Part shown: in pieces, positions 34,723 through 43,041 of the stretch | Layout: each line of letters opens with the position of its first letter | Position numbering within the stretch: position 1 is the first letter of the stretch | NCBI GenBank assembly: GCA_964420125.1 | Contig: CAYQQQ010000024.1 | Span: 1-63,818 of the forward strand | DNA length: 63,818 nt | Direction: 5' to 3' | Source of the DNA: CAYQQQ01 sp964420125 | GTDB lineage: Bacteria; Actinomycetota; Acidimicrobiia; Acidimicrobiales; Microtrichaceae | Made by a program: the position numbers and the translations under genes | The notes under the pieces: model-generated | What the model saw: only the letters and a program-made list of their open reading frames with translations | Told to the model about the DNA's origin: nothing | The model's database searches: none

Positions 34723-35595
34723 TCAGGGGGCTTCCAGCACCCTCACCCTGAACAGCAGCGGCCAGCGCTTCCCCGTGAGCAGGAGCTCGCCGTCCCCGGC
34801 TGCGGCGACGCCGTTGAGCACGTCCAGGTCCGCCTGGCCGGTCGCCTCGGCCGCCTGCGCGGCGCGCCGCTGCAGCTCAGCGGCGTCCACCACCCCGTCC
34901 ACCCGAGCGCACTCCAGGTCGATCCGCAGGATCTCCTCGGTCTGCCAGCGGTTCGCCCACAGGTGCTCGCCGTCCCACTCGAGCTCGTTGAGCCGGTCCA
35001 CCGAGTCGACCTGTCCTGATGCGTCCAGACGTCCGATCGGGACGCGATCCCGCACCGTGAAGTCGTCGGTGTCGCGCAGGGTGATGGTGTCGGAGCCGTC
35101 GGACATGGCGAAGGTGTCCGGTGAGACGAGTGCGAGTCCCCATCCCTCTCCGTCGTAGGTGTGATCTCCGTCCGGCTCGAGGGTGGCGCGATCCCACCGG
35201 AGGGCGCGGCCGTCGGTCCAGGTGAGCTGCACCAGCCGGCCGTCGGGATCCAGCGCCAGGCCCTCGCCGAACAGGTCGGCGTCCAGGGGGGCGAGCTGCA
35301 CCACCTCTCCGGTGGCCAGGTCGACCTGCCGGACGGTGGAGCTGCCTTCCAGACCGGTGCTCTCGAACAGCGCGCCCTCGTCGTCGAGCACCAGCCCCTG
35401 GGTGAACGCCGTCGGGTCGTGGGGAAGCTCCTCGATGACCTCGATCTCCAGCTGCTCGGGAGGTGCGCTCGGGCAGTCCTCGGCGGCGGATCTCGCCGGC
35501 GTGTCGCCACCGCAGCCGAGCGGCCATCCGAGCAGGACCAGTCCGCACAGCGCCGAGCCCGCGAAGCGCCGGGCCGGAGCCCCCGCCGGCCTCAT
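34723..35595 (-). CDS. Glutaminyl-peptide cyclotransferase, exported
   Basis: Converts N-terminal Gln to pyroglutamate; the plant/bacterial-type five-bladed beta-propeller (Glu_cyclase_2). A signal segment with lipobox-like LGWPLGCGG (residues ~22-30) places it outside the membrane. Family motifs: PHDPTAFTQGLVLDDEGALFES-type opening, STVRQVDLATGE, LNELEWDGEHLWANRW, and the ending VLNGVAAAGDGELLLTGKRWP. 290 aa is normal. The ATG overlaps the stop codon of the RNA methyltransferase gene (ATGA), so it is translationally coupled to an unrelated function. Confidence 0.93.
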   Translation of the reverse strand: MRPAGAPARRFAGSALCGLVLLGWPLGCGGDTPARSAAEDCPSAPPEQLEIEVIEELPHDPTAFTQGLVLDDEGALFESTGLEGSSTVRQVDLATGEVVQLAPLDADLFGEGLALDPDGRLVQLTWTDGRALRWDRATLEPDGDHTYDGEGWGLALVSPDTFAMSDGSDTITLRDTDDFTVRDRVPIGRLDASGQVDSVDRLNELEWDGEHLWANRWQTEEILRIDLECARVDGVVDAAELQRRAAQAAEATGQADLDVLNGVAAAGDGELLLTGKRWPLLFRVRVLEAP

Positions 35596-36809
35596 CGCTG
35601 CGCCGAGCGGATGAAGGACACCACGGCCTCCACGTGATGGGTGTGGGCGAACTGGTCCACCAGATGCACGCCGTCGAGCCGGAGCCCACGATGGGCCAGC
35701 AACGCCACGTCGCGCCCCATGGCCGCGGGATCGCAGCTCACCAGGGCCACTCGGGATGCGCCGGTGGCAGCGACCGCGTCGGCGCCCGCGGCCCCGAGCC
35801 CCTGTCGTGGTGGATCCGCGACCACGGCGCCGGCGCGACCGGGACGCCACCGCTCGACAGCCACGCGGTGCACGCGCGTGCCGAGCACCGCCGTGTTCGA
35901 CCGGGCGTCGGCCGCGGCGGAGGGGGACCGCTCGACGAGCTCGCCGTCACGGGCGCCCAGCGTCACGCTGAACAGCCCGACACCCCCGTAGAGATCGACC
36001 AACGGGCGTTCCCCGGTGCGACTCGCTCCTCCGAGCGCCGAACCCACGGCATGTGCGAGGGCGGCGGCACCCGCAGGACCCGTCTGGAAGAAGCTGCGCG
36101 CCGAGACCCGCAGCCGGTGCCCGAGCACCTCCTCGTGCAGCCAGACGCGAGCACCCCCGCGCAGCTCGTCCGCACCCACCACGCGGACGCCGTCGGGCAC
36201 CACCGTGCGTCCGGCGCGCGGATCCACCACGGCGATCGTCTCACCGGTCGCCTCCGAGGTGCGCAGCACGACCTCCCGTGCGCCCGGGAAGCGTCCGGTG
36301 GAGAGGACCTCCCCCAAGGCAGGGTGCGCCACCAGGCAGCTCTGCACCGGAACCACCTCCTCGGAGCGGCGATGCCGGAAGCCCAGCCGGCCGCCGGCCA
36401 CGCCGAGGCGGAGGGTGGTGCGGTAGCCCGTCGCCGGCAGAACCGGACCGGCATCGACCTCCACCTCGTGCACTCCGGCGAGGTGGGCGAGGGCGTCACG
36501 GAGCACCTCGACCTTCATGGCCCTCTGAGCACTCGGTGCGGCGTGCTGGAGATCGCACCCACCGCAGCCGAGTGCCAGGGCGGGACACGGCGGCTCGACT
36601 CGATCAGGGGAGCGGCGAACCCACTCCACCACCTCGCCCACCCCCAGGTTGGGGCGGTCGTCGCGCAGCGCCACCACGACCCGCTCGCCGGGAAGGCCCC
36701 CCTCCGCCAGCACGACCCGGCCGCCGTCGTCGTGGCCGAGCACCTTGCCGGCCCCCACCGCCCGCTCCAGGTCCGCCACCACGGTGGTCCTCTGGCATGG
36801 TGCGCTCAC
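35592..36809 (-). CDS. TrmA/RlmC/D-type RNA m5U methyltransferase
   Basis: SAM-dependent uracil-5 methyltransferase acting on 23S rRNA or tRNA. An N-terminal TRAM-like beta barrel (~1-60) is followed by an Fe-S cluster motif (CPALALGCGGCDLQH, then Cys in VQSCLVAHP), the SAM site VDLYGGVGLFSV and the catalytic Cys motif SCDPAAMGRD near the end. 405 aa fits the family. The GTG 36809 start is supported by TACCTT ending 6 nt upstream. It is divergent from rpe and followed by the coupled glutaminyl cyclase gene. The exact target uridine cannot be told. Confidence 0.93.
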   Translation of the reverse strand: MSAPCQRTTVVADLERAVGAGKVLGHDDGGRVVLAEGGLPGERVVVALRDDRPNLGVGEVVEWVRRSPDRVEPPCPALALGCGGCDLQHAAPSAQRAMKVEVLRDALAHLAGVHEVEVDAGPVLPATGYRTTLRLGVAGGRLGFRHRRSEEVVPVQSCLVAHPALGEVLSTGRFPGAREVVLRTSEATGETIAVVDPRAGRTVVPDGVRVVGADELRGGARVWLHEEVLGHRLRVSARSFFQTGPAGAAALAHAVGSALGGASRTGERPLVDLYGGVGLFSVTLGARDGELVERSPSAAADARSNTAVLGTRVHRVAVERWRPGRAGAVVADPPRQGLGAAGADAVAATGASRVALVSCDPAAMGRDVALLAHRGLRLDGVHLVDQFAHTHHVEAVVSFIRSAQR

Positions 36810-36872
36810 CCCGACAAGGTACCGTCGGGGTAGGCACCCGATCCGACCAGCCACCCCGCGGAGGCACCCTCC

Positions 36873-37553
36873 ATGTCCGCTCCCGATGTGCAGATCGCAC
36901 CCTCGGTCCTCCCCGCCGACTTCTCGCGCCTCGGGGAGGTGTGCCAGAGCCTCGAAGCCGCCGGAGTGGATCGCATCCACTGGGATGTGATGGACGGCGT
37001 CTTCGTGCCCAACCTCACCTTCGGGCCCGACGTGATCCACTCCTGCCGCAACCGCGTCGAGGTGCCCTTCGAAGCGCACCTCATGGTCGTGAACCCCGAC
37101 GAGCTCATCCCCCGCTACGTCGAGGCAGGGTGCGAGATCGTCATGGTGCACCAGGAGGCCTGCGTGCACCTGCACCGCACCCTCTCGCACATCCGCGACC
37201 TCGGAGCCAGCCCGGGCGTCGTGCTGAACCCGGCCACCCCTGCCATCACCATCACCCACGTGCTCGACCTCGTGGACCAGATCCTGGTGATGACGGTCAA
37301 CCCCGGATTCGGCGGCCAGAGCTACATCGAGAACATGGAGCCCAAGGTGGCCGAGCTGGCCAAGATGATCGCCGAGTTCGGCCGCGACATCGACCTGGAG
37401 GTCGATGGAGGGGTCTCGTCGAGCACCGCCGGGGGCGCAGCCGCCTCGGGAGCCAACGTGATGGTGGCCGGCAGCGCGGTGTTCCGGGATCCTGAAGGCT
37501 TCGCCCATGCCGTGGAGGAGATCCGCGCCAGCGCCCTCGCAGCACGGGCCTGA
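36873..37553 (+). CDS. rpe: Ribulose-phosphate 3-epimerase
   Basis: Interconverts ribulose-5-phosphate and xylulose-5-phosphate in the pentose phosphate pathway. A TIM barrel of 226 aa with the first strand IAPSVLPADFSRL, the metal/catalytic Asp and His in IHWDVMDGVFVPN and EAHLMV, NPGFGGQ phosphate loop and the second catalytic Asp in LEVDGGVSS. The start is ATG 36873, with TACCGT at ~36821 as a possible -10 and a ~45-nt leader. Followed four bases later by a small lipoprotein gene. Confidence 0.97.
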   Translation: MSAPDVQIAPSVLPADFSRLGEVCQSLEAAGVDRIHWDVMDGVFVPNLTFGPDVIHSCRNRVEVPFEAHLMVVNPDELIPRYVEAGCEIVMVHQEACVHLHRTLSHIRDLGASPGVVLNPATPAITITHVLDLVDQILVMTVNPGFGGQSYIENMEPKVAELAKMIAEFGRDIDLEVDGGVSSSTAGGAAASGANVMVAGSAVFRDPEGFAHAVEEIRASALAARA

Positions 37554-37557
37554 ACCC

Positions 37558-38001
37558 GTGACGCGACGCGCGTTCCAGGCTGCGAACCGCGCCCGCGCAC
37601 GGGTGTCGGTCGCGCTCGCGTGCACAGCGCTGGTCGCGGGGGGCTCGGTGGCGGGGTGCAGCGACGAGCAGGCGCAGTGGTGCGACCGGCTGGCCGACCA
37701 GGGCGACCTCGCAGCGCTGGTGGGAGCGGTGGCAGCGGAGGACCCTGCGGCAACCGAGACCGCCCTCGCCGAGCTCGAGGAGCTGGCAGCGAGCGCTCCC
37801 CCACCGGTCCGCGAGGAGATGGACCAGGTCGTCGAGGTGCTCTCGGAGGTCGTCGAGCTCCGACTCGGTGCAGAGGAGATGCCCGCCGGGGAGCTGGAGA
37901 ACCAGCGCGCCCGGGTGAACCAGCGTCTCGAAGACGTCGCCGTGCCCACCGCGGCCGTCGGCCGCTGGGCCGAGACCGAGTGCGGCATCACCCTCGACTG
38001 A
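37558..38001 (+). CDS. Small hypothetical lipoprotein
   Basis: A 147 aa protein with a basic N-terminus, hydrophobic segment and lipobox VAGGSVAGC (Cys ~29). The mature part is almost entirely helical and Glu/Ala-rich (ETALAELEELAASA; VLSEVVELRL), with two further Cys (QWCDRL and TECGI) that may pair. Family not recognised. GTG 37558 lies 4 bp after the rpe stop, so it is probably read from the rpe transcript. Confidence 0.75.
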   Translation: MTRRAFQAANRARARVSVALACTALVAGGSVAGCSDEQAQWCDRLADQGDLAALVGAVAAEDPAATETALAELEELAASAPPPVREEMDQVVEVLSEVVELRLGAEEMPAGELENQRARVNQRLEDVAVPTAAVGRWAETECGITLD

Positions 38002-38299
38002 TGTGGAACGGCGCCGCGCCGGGGGGCCCGCACGAGGTGGGGCGGAGATATGACGAGATGTGCTCGTCTGCGGTCAGAGGTGTCGAGAAGAGGCGTACGG
38101 AGGCCTCAACTGACCCTCAGAGGTGCCGACCGGAGGCGCGACCGACCCGTCCAGGTGTGATAGGTCATAGAACCGTCAACGAATCGTCATCGTTCGGTTG
38201 CGGGGGACAGCGGTGACGACCGCACTCCCATCGGCGCAGCCGACATCGAACGTCCGCATCGAGTCCCGAGCAGCTCCAGCGACCACGAGGCTTCCCCAC
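38002..38299. other. Intergenic region before the CAP-domain gene
   Basis: About 300 bp without a gene. The region becomes AT-richer around 38040-38210; ATATGA near 38048 and GATAGGTCATAG near 38160 are weak promoter-like stretches, and the latter would give a ~110-nt leader for the CAP-domain gene. An in-frame extension of that gene to 38198 exists but lacks signal-peptide character. I see no RNA gene. Confidence 0.4.
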
Positions 38300-38719
38300 A
38301 TGAAGATCAGACGCACCGCCGCACTCCTGGCGCTCCCGCTCATCCTGGCTTTGCTGACGTCGTGCCTGGCTCCCCACTCGCTGCACTCGCTCCAGCTGGT
38401 CAACGAGTCCCGAGGGGCGGCCGGGGTGCACCCCGTGGTCGATCACGCCGCGCTGACCGCGAAGGCCCAGGCCTGGGCCGAGGTCCTGGCCTCGAGAGGC
38501 TCGCTGGCCCACTCGAACCTCGCCGAGGGGGCCGGCCCCGGCTGGCAGGCGCTCGGCGAGAACGTCGCCATGGCCGGCTCGGTCGACGAAGCCCACCGGC
38601 TCTTCCTCGACAGCGGCCCGCACCGCGCCACGATGCTCAGCGGGCGCTACACCCACGTCGGGGTGGGCACCGCCGAGGCGAACGGGCGGATCTTCGTGGT
38701 GCAGGTGTACGGCGGCTGA
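38300..38719 (+). CDS. CAP/SCP-domain lipoprotein
   Basis: A 139 aa exported protein. Signal segment with lipobox ALLTSC (residues ~15-20), then a single CAP (cysteine-rich secretory protein, antigen 5, PR-1) domain: LQLVNESRGAAGV, LTAKAQAWAEVLA, SLAHSNL, WQALGENVAM and GRYTHVGVGTA. The His and Glu residues of the CAP cavity are present. Role unknown in bacteria; related YkwD-like proteins are often linked to the cell envelope. ATG 38300 is chosen because it begins the signal peptide. Its stop codon abuts the clpP stop codon with no gap. Confidence 0.9.
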   Translation: MKIRRTAALLALPLILALLTSCLAPHSLHSLQLVNESRGAAGVHPVVDHAALTAKAQAWAEVLASRGSLAHSNLAEGAGPGWQALGENVAMAGSVDEAHRLFLDSGPHRATMLSGRYTHVGVGTAEANGRIFVVQVYGG

Positions 38720-39361
38720 TCAGCGCATCTCGCCGCGGCGCACGATCACGTGGTCGATGATGCCGTAGTCCTTCGCCGCCTCCGCGGTGAACCAGCGGTC
38801 ACGGTCGGAGTCCTTGTTGATCTGCTCCTTGGTCTGACCGGTGTGATCGGCGATCCGTTGGGCGAGCAGCTCTTTGATGTACTTCAGCTGCTCCGCCTGG
38901 ATGGCGATGTCCGCCGCCTGGCCCTGCATCCCCGCAGAGGGCTGGTGCATCATGATCCGGGCGTGGGGCAGCGAGTAGCGCTTGCCCGGCGCACCGGCGC
39001 ACAGCAGGAACTGGCCCATCGAGGCGCACAGGCCCATGCAGATGGTGCCGACGTCGGGGGTGACGAACTGCATCGTGTCGTAGATCGCCATCCCGGCGGT
39101 CACCGAGCCCCCCGGGGAGTTGATGTAGAGCCAGATGTCCTTCTCGGCGTCCTCGCCCTCGAGGTACAGGAGCTGGGCGGTGATGAAGTTGGCGACCTGG
39201 TCGTTGACCTCCGAGCCCAGGAACACGATGCGGTTCTTGAGCAGCCGGTTGTAGATGTCGGCGGAGGGGTCCATGCCGGTGGGCGACTGGGCGAGCACCG
39301 GCGGCACCAGGGAGGCGGGCGGCAGTCCGGGGAGCGGAGGGATGCTGTCGTTGTGGGACAT
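38720..39361 (-). CDS. clpP: ATP-dependent Clp protease proteolytic subunit
   Basis: Serine protease forming the 14-mer chamber used with ClpX/ClpC ATPases. Catalytic triad visible: Ser114 (CASMGQ), His139 (MMHQPSAG) and Asp184 (NKDSDRDRW). INSPGGSVTAGMAIYDTM is intact. The 213 aa include a ~28-residue N-terminal extension before the conserved body, possibly a propeptide. TAGCCT ends 7 nt before ATG 39361 (leaderless). It is not beside tig or clpX here; actinobacteria usually have two clpP genes, so another is expected elsewhere. Confidence 0.97.
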   Translation of the reverse strand: MSHNDSIPPLPGLPPASLVPPVLAQSPTGMDPSADIYNRLLKNRIVFLGSEVNDQVANFITAQLLYLEGEDAEKDIWLYINSPGGSVTAGMAIYDTMQFVTPDVGTICMGLCASMGQFLLCAGAPGKRYSLPHARIMMHQPSAGMQGQAADIAIQAEQLKYIKELLAQRIADHTGQTKEQINKDSDRDRWFTAEAAKDYGIIDHVIVRRGEMR

Positions 39362-39419
39362 GGCGACGAGGCTACCGCTGCGGGAGACCGGTGCCGTCCC
39401 GGGTAGCGTGAGCCGACTC

Positions 39420-39503
39420 GCGGACGTGGCGAAACTGGCAGACGCGCCGGGTTTAGGTCCCGGTGCCCCTCGGGGCTTGGGGGTTCGACTCCCCCCGTCC
39501 GCA
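39420..39503 (+). tRNA. tRNA-Leu (TAG)
   Basis: Class II tRNA with a long variable arm (GTGCCCCTCGGGGC). Acceptor GCGGACG/CGTCCGC, anticodon loop TTTAGGT (anticodon TAG), T loop TTCGACT. Discriminator A; CCA is not encoded. Confidence 0.96.
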
Positions 39504-39576
39504 CACCACGTCGCGGCACGCGCGCCACGGGCGACAGGCGTCGGCGGGCGGCCGAGCCGGCGTTAGCCTCGGCTCC

Positions 39577-40431
39577 GTGGCCTCTCCCACCGCCGTGCTG
39601 CTGCTGAGCTGCCCCGACCAGCCGGGCATCGTGGCGGCCACCGCCGACTTCGTGTGGCGCAACGGCGGCAACATCGTGCACGCCGAGCAGCACACGGATC
39701 GCACCGACGCCACCTTCTTCCAGCGGGTGGAGTTCGAGCTCGACGGGTTCGCGTTCGAGCGGTCGCAGCTCGAGTGGGCGCTGCGGCCGCTGGCCGAGCG
39801 CTTCGGCATGGACGTGGCGGTGCACTTCAGCGACGAGCGGCCCCGCCTGGCGGTGCTCACCTCCACCGCGCCCCACTGCCTGGTCGACCTGCTGAGCCGG
39901 TCCCACGCCGGCGAGCTGGCTGCAGAGCTGGTGCTGGTGGCCTCCAACCACCCCCACCACGGAGAGCTCTGCGGGTTCTTCGGGGTGCCGTTCCACCACC
40001 TCCCCGTGGGTGACGACCCGAGCGCCCAGGAGCAGGAGCTGCAGGCCGTGCTGGACGACGAGGGGATCGAGCTGGTGGTGCTGGCCCGCTACATGCGCAT
40101 CCTCTCCGAGGCCTTGGTGCAGCGATGGCCCAACCGCATCATCAACATCCACCACTCGTTCCTGCCCGCCTTCGTCGGCGCCCAGCCCTACCGTCAGGCC
40201 CACGAGCGCGGGGTGAAGGTCATCGGGGCCACCGCCCACTACGCCACGGTCGAGCTCGACCAGGGGCCGATCATCGACCAGGACGTGGTGCGCGTGAGCC
40301 ACCGCGACGACGTGCCCGAGCTCACGGCCAAGGGGCGCGACCTCGAGGTGGTCGTGCTGGCCCGGGCGCTGCGGGCCCACCTGGAGCACCGGGTGCTGGT
40401 GCGGGGCAACCGCACGGTGGTCTTCGGCTGA
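39577..40431 (+). CDS. purU: Formyltetrahydrofolate deformylase
   Basis: Hydrolyses 10-formyl-THF to formate and THF, balancing one-carbon pools for purine synthesis. N-terminal ACT domain at residues ~1-80 (LLLSCPDQPGIVAATADF) and a formyltransferase fold with the catalytic Asn-His-Asp set in NIHHSFLPAF and VELDQGPIIDQD. 284 aa is typical. The GTG 39577 start is supported by TAGCCT ending 7 nt upstream; a longer in-frame reading would run back through tRNA-Leu and is rejected. Confidence 0.97.
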   Translation: MASPTAVLLLSCPDQPGIVAATADFVWRNGGNIVHAEQHTDRTDATFFQRVEFELDGFAFERSQLEWALRPLAERFGMDVAVHFSDERPRLAVLTSTAPHCLVDLLSRSHAGELAAELVLVASNHPHHGELCGFFGVPFHHLPVGDDPSAQEQELQAVLDDEGIELVVLARYMRILSEALVQRWPNRIINIHHSFLPAFVGAQPYRQAHERGVKVIGATAHYATVELDQGPIIDQDVVRVSHRDDVPELTAKGRDLEVVVLARALRAHLEHRVLVRGNRTVVFG

Positions 40432-40454
40432 CGCCGCGCACCGATCTGCGGCCC

Positions 40455-41321
40455 TCACAAGTGCGAGAGCACGGCCCCGAGCTGTGCGCCGGCGACCCGC
40501 CGGAAGAAGCCGGAAGTGTGGCCACCTGCCTGGATCGCGCCATCCGGGTTCGCTCCGACCCTCCGGATGAACGCGACGTTCGCGTCGCGGAAGGGGTCCA
40601 GATCCCCACACACCATCGACAGGGGTGTGCCGCTCAGCTCCCCCGCCAGAGCGAACACGTCGTGGGCTCGGAAGTCCGCAGCGTCGTCGAACGCGCCGGG
40701 GGCTGACTGCTCGAACTCGGCCCACAGTGCTGCCGAGATCGTGGCCACCGCCGCCACCTTGCCCGAGAGGCTGGAGCCGGCGAGAAGGAGCGCGCCGTAC
40801 CCGCCCATCGACCAGCCCAGGAGGCCCACCCGCGACAGGTCGAGACCTTCGGACGCCATCGCAGGGAGGAGCTCCTCCACGACCATGGACCCGCTGTCGG
40901 AACCGTCGATCCGCCGGTGCCAGTAGCCGTCTCCCCCGTCCACCGACACGACAGCTGCCGGTGGTGCGCCATCGGCGACCGCAGCGGCGAGGAAGCGGTC
41001 GATGCCCAAATCGTCCGCAGCGGACTGCTCGTCGCCTCCCTTCCCATGGAGCACCACCACGACGGGAAGGGAGGCGTCGTCGTGCCCCGGGGGCCGAACG
41101 ACGCGCCACCGAACCCTGCGCCGGAGGTGGGAGGACTCGAGCTCACCGCTGACCACCGTTCCAGGGCTGACATCCGGGAGCGTTCCGTCCGGTCCATCGA
41201 GACCGAGCACCCCGTGCACCCGCGCACGTCCGGGAAGGACCTCACCCTCGACGAGTGCGGCGCCGACGGCGAGAGAGCCGGCAACGGCGAGTCCACCGAG
41301 CAGCATGGACCGGCGCTCCAT
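40455..41321 (-). CDS. Exported alpha/beta-hydrolase (esterase D/antigen 85-like)
   Basis: A 288 aa protein with an N-terminal hydrophobic segment (SMLLGGLAVAGSLAVGAAL), probably an uncleaved anchor or signal peptide. The hydrolase core shows VVVLHGKGGDEQSAAD, nucleophile Ser in GWSMGG, Asp in CGDLDPF and His in AGGHTSGFF. The fold resembles esterase D and mycolyltransferases; substrate unknown. TAAGGT ends 8 nt before ATG 41321. Divergent from the D-threonine-aldolase-like gene. Confidence 0.87.
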   Translation of the reverse strand: MERRSMLLGGLAVAGSLAVGAALVEGEVLPGRARVHGVLGLDGPDGTLPDVSPGTVVSGELESSHLRRRVRWRVVRPPGHDDASLPVVVVLHGKGGDEQSAADDLGIDRFLAAAVADGAPPAAVVSVDGGDGYWHRRIDGSDSGSMVVEELLPAMASEGLDLSRVGLLGWSMGGYGALLLAGSSLSGKVAAVATISAALWAEFEQSAPGAFDDAADFRAHDVFALAGELSGTPLSMVCGDLDPFRDANVAFIRRVGANPDGAIQAGGHTSGFFRRVAGAQLGAVLSHL

Positions 41322-41359
41322 CGGGCCCGACCTTACGCGACGTGGACTACGGTGCGCGC

Positions 41360-42367
41360 GTGAAGGTGCACGACCTGCCCACGCCGGCGCTCGTGGTGGA
41401 GCTCGGCCTGCTGGACGCCAACATCGACGCCATGGCCGCCGTTCGCCCCGGGGAGCGGCTCCGACCGCACGTGAAGGCGTTCAAGAGCACGCCGCTGGCC
41501 CGGCACGTCGCCGAGCGGGGCGGGCACCGTCGGTTCTGCTGCGCCACGTTGCGAGAGATGGAGGGCATGGCGGATGCCGGGTTGGGAGCCGACCTCCTGC
41601 TGGCCAACGAGACCCTCGACGAGGAACGGCTCCGCCGCCTGGTGCGGCGCGCCGACGCGCGGATCACCGTGGCCGTGGACTCCCCCGAGACGGTCCGCGC
41701 CGCTGCGGCAGCCGGAGCGGAGGTGCTGGTCGACGTGGACGTCGGCCTGCCCCGCTGCGGCTGCCTCCCCGAGGCCGCCGGGGAGCTGGCCGAGCTCGCC
41801 CGGCGAAGCGGCGTCGAGGTGAGAGGGGTCATGGGCTACGAGGGCCACGTCGTGGGCAACCCCGACCGTGCAGCGCGCGCGGCGGCCGTGGAGGAGTCGA
41901 TGACGCTGCTGCGGAGCGCGGCGCACGACGTCGGCGGCGGGCTCACCTCGGCGGGAGGCACCGGCACCTACGACCTGCATCCCGACACCGACGAGGTGCA
42001 GGCCGGCAGCTACCTGCTGATGGACACCCACTACCAGCGCCTCGGGTTGCCGTTCCGCCAGGCGCTCCGCCTGGAGTGCACCGTGGTGTCACGCAGCCCC
42101 AAGGGGTGGGCGGTGGCCGACTGCGGGCTCAAGTCCCTGGGCATGGACCACGGCGAGCCCACGATCCCCGGCCACGAGGTCTTCTTCTGCTCCGACGAGC
42201 ACACCACGTTCATGGCGGGCACGGCAGGCGACCTGCCGGCAGTGGGCGACAGGGTCGCCGTGCACCCCGCCCACGTCGACCCCACCGTCGCCTACCACGA
42301 GCACCTCCACGTGGTCGACGGTGACGACGTGGTCGCCACCTGGCCCATCGACCTCCGGGGCTGGTGA
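41360..42367 (+). CDS. D-threonine aldolase-like PLP enzyme (alanine racemase fold)
   Basis: A 335 aa fold-type III PLP enzyme. DLPTPALVVELGLLDANI is the typical opening; the PLP Lys is in LRPHVKAFKS (residue ~37); the C-terminal metal site HPAHVDPTVAYHEH with Cys in VADCGLKSLGMDHG matches metal-dependent D-threonine aldolase / D-serine dehydratase relatives. It would cleave beta-hydroxy-D-amino acids or act on D-Ser. GTG 41360 is preferred to GTG 41342 because TACGGT lies between them, ending 6 nt before 41360. Confidence 0.9.
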   Translation: MKVHDLPTPALVVELGLLDANIDAMAAVRPGERLRPHVKAFKSTPLARHVAERGGHRRFCCATLREMEGMADAGLGADLLLANETLDEERLRRLVRRADARITVAVDSPETVRAAAAAGAEVLVDVDVGLPRCGCLPEAAGELAELARRSGVEVRGVMGYEGHVVGNPDRAARAAAVEESMTLLRSAAHDVGGGLTSAGGTGTYDLHPDTDEVQAGSYLLMDTHYQRLGLPFRQALRLECTVVSRSPKGWAVADCGLKSLGMDHGEPTIPGHEVFFCSDEHTTFMAGTAGDLPAVGDRVAVHPAHVDPTVAYHEHLHVVDGDDVVATWPIDLRGW

Positions 42368-42422
42368 GCAGCGCACCACGGACCCGGCGCCGATCAGCAC
42401 CGCACCCCGCGGGAGGAGCAGC

Positions 42423-43031
42423 TCACCCCACCTCGATGGCTCGGCGGAGCTCCGCCAGCGCCCGTCCACGGTGGCTGATCGCGTGCTTCTCCTCCGCCGT
42501 CATCTCGGCGAAGGTCCGGCCGTCGCCCTCCTCGGGCACGAAGACCGGGTCGTAGCCGAAGCCCCCGCCGCCCCGCGGCGTGACGGCGATGCACCCCTCC
42601 ACCGTGCCCCGACCGACGATCTCCTCGGTCGGGGTGAGCAGCACCACCACGCAGCGGAACCGGGCGCGACGTGCCGGATGGCCTTCGGGGAACGTCGCCA
42701 GGGCGGCCAGGAGCTCGGTGACGTTGTCGGCGTCGGACGCACCGGGCCCTGCGTAGCGGGCCGACCGCACCCCCGGGGCTCCCCCGAGGCCGTCGACCTC
42801 CAGTCCGGAGTCGTCGGCCAGCGCCGCCTCACCCGTGGCCTGGAGGAGCGCGGCCGCCTTCAACCGTGCGTTGCCCAGGAAGTCCTCGGCGTCCTCGGAG
42901 ACCTCGGCCACGGCATCGGGCCGGGCCAGCAGCTCGACGCCCTCCCCCCAGGCACCCGCCAGCACCTCGCGCAGCTCGGCGGCCTTCTTGGGGTTCGCCG
43001 AAGCCAGCAGCACCCGCGCCGGCACCTCCAT
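42423..43031 (-). CDS. rdgB: XTP/dITP diphosphatase
   Basis: House-cleaning pyrophosphatase (Ham1/RdgB) removing XTP, ITP and dITP. 202 aa with all family motifs: LLASANPKKAAEL, DDSGLEVDGLGGAPG, SARYAG, GGGFGYDPVF and SHRGRALAEL. It follows rph by 10 bp on the minus strand, as in other actinobacteria (M. tuberculosis Rv1340-Rv1341), and ends the conserved mec-cysM-murI-rph-rdgB block. ATG 43031 starts the first beta strand directly. Confidence 0.97.
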   Translation of the reverse strand: MEVPARVLLASANPKKAAELREVLAGAWGEGVELLARPDAVAEVSEDAEDFLGNARLKAAALLQATGEAALADDSGLEVDGLGGAPGVRSARYAGPGASDADNVTELLAALATFPEGHPARRARFRCVVVLLTPTEEIVGRGTVEGCIAVTPRGGGGFGYDPVFVPEEGDGRTFAEMTAEEKHAISHRGRALAELRRAIEVG

Positions 43032-43041
43032 CGCGGCCGCC

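Noticed and set aside
39463..39576. N-terminal extension of purU
   Set aside because: It would begin inside tRNA-Leu; the ACT domain starts directly after GTG 39577, which has a promoter-like hexamer at the right distance.
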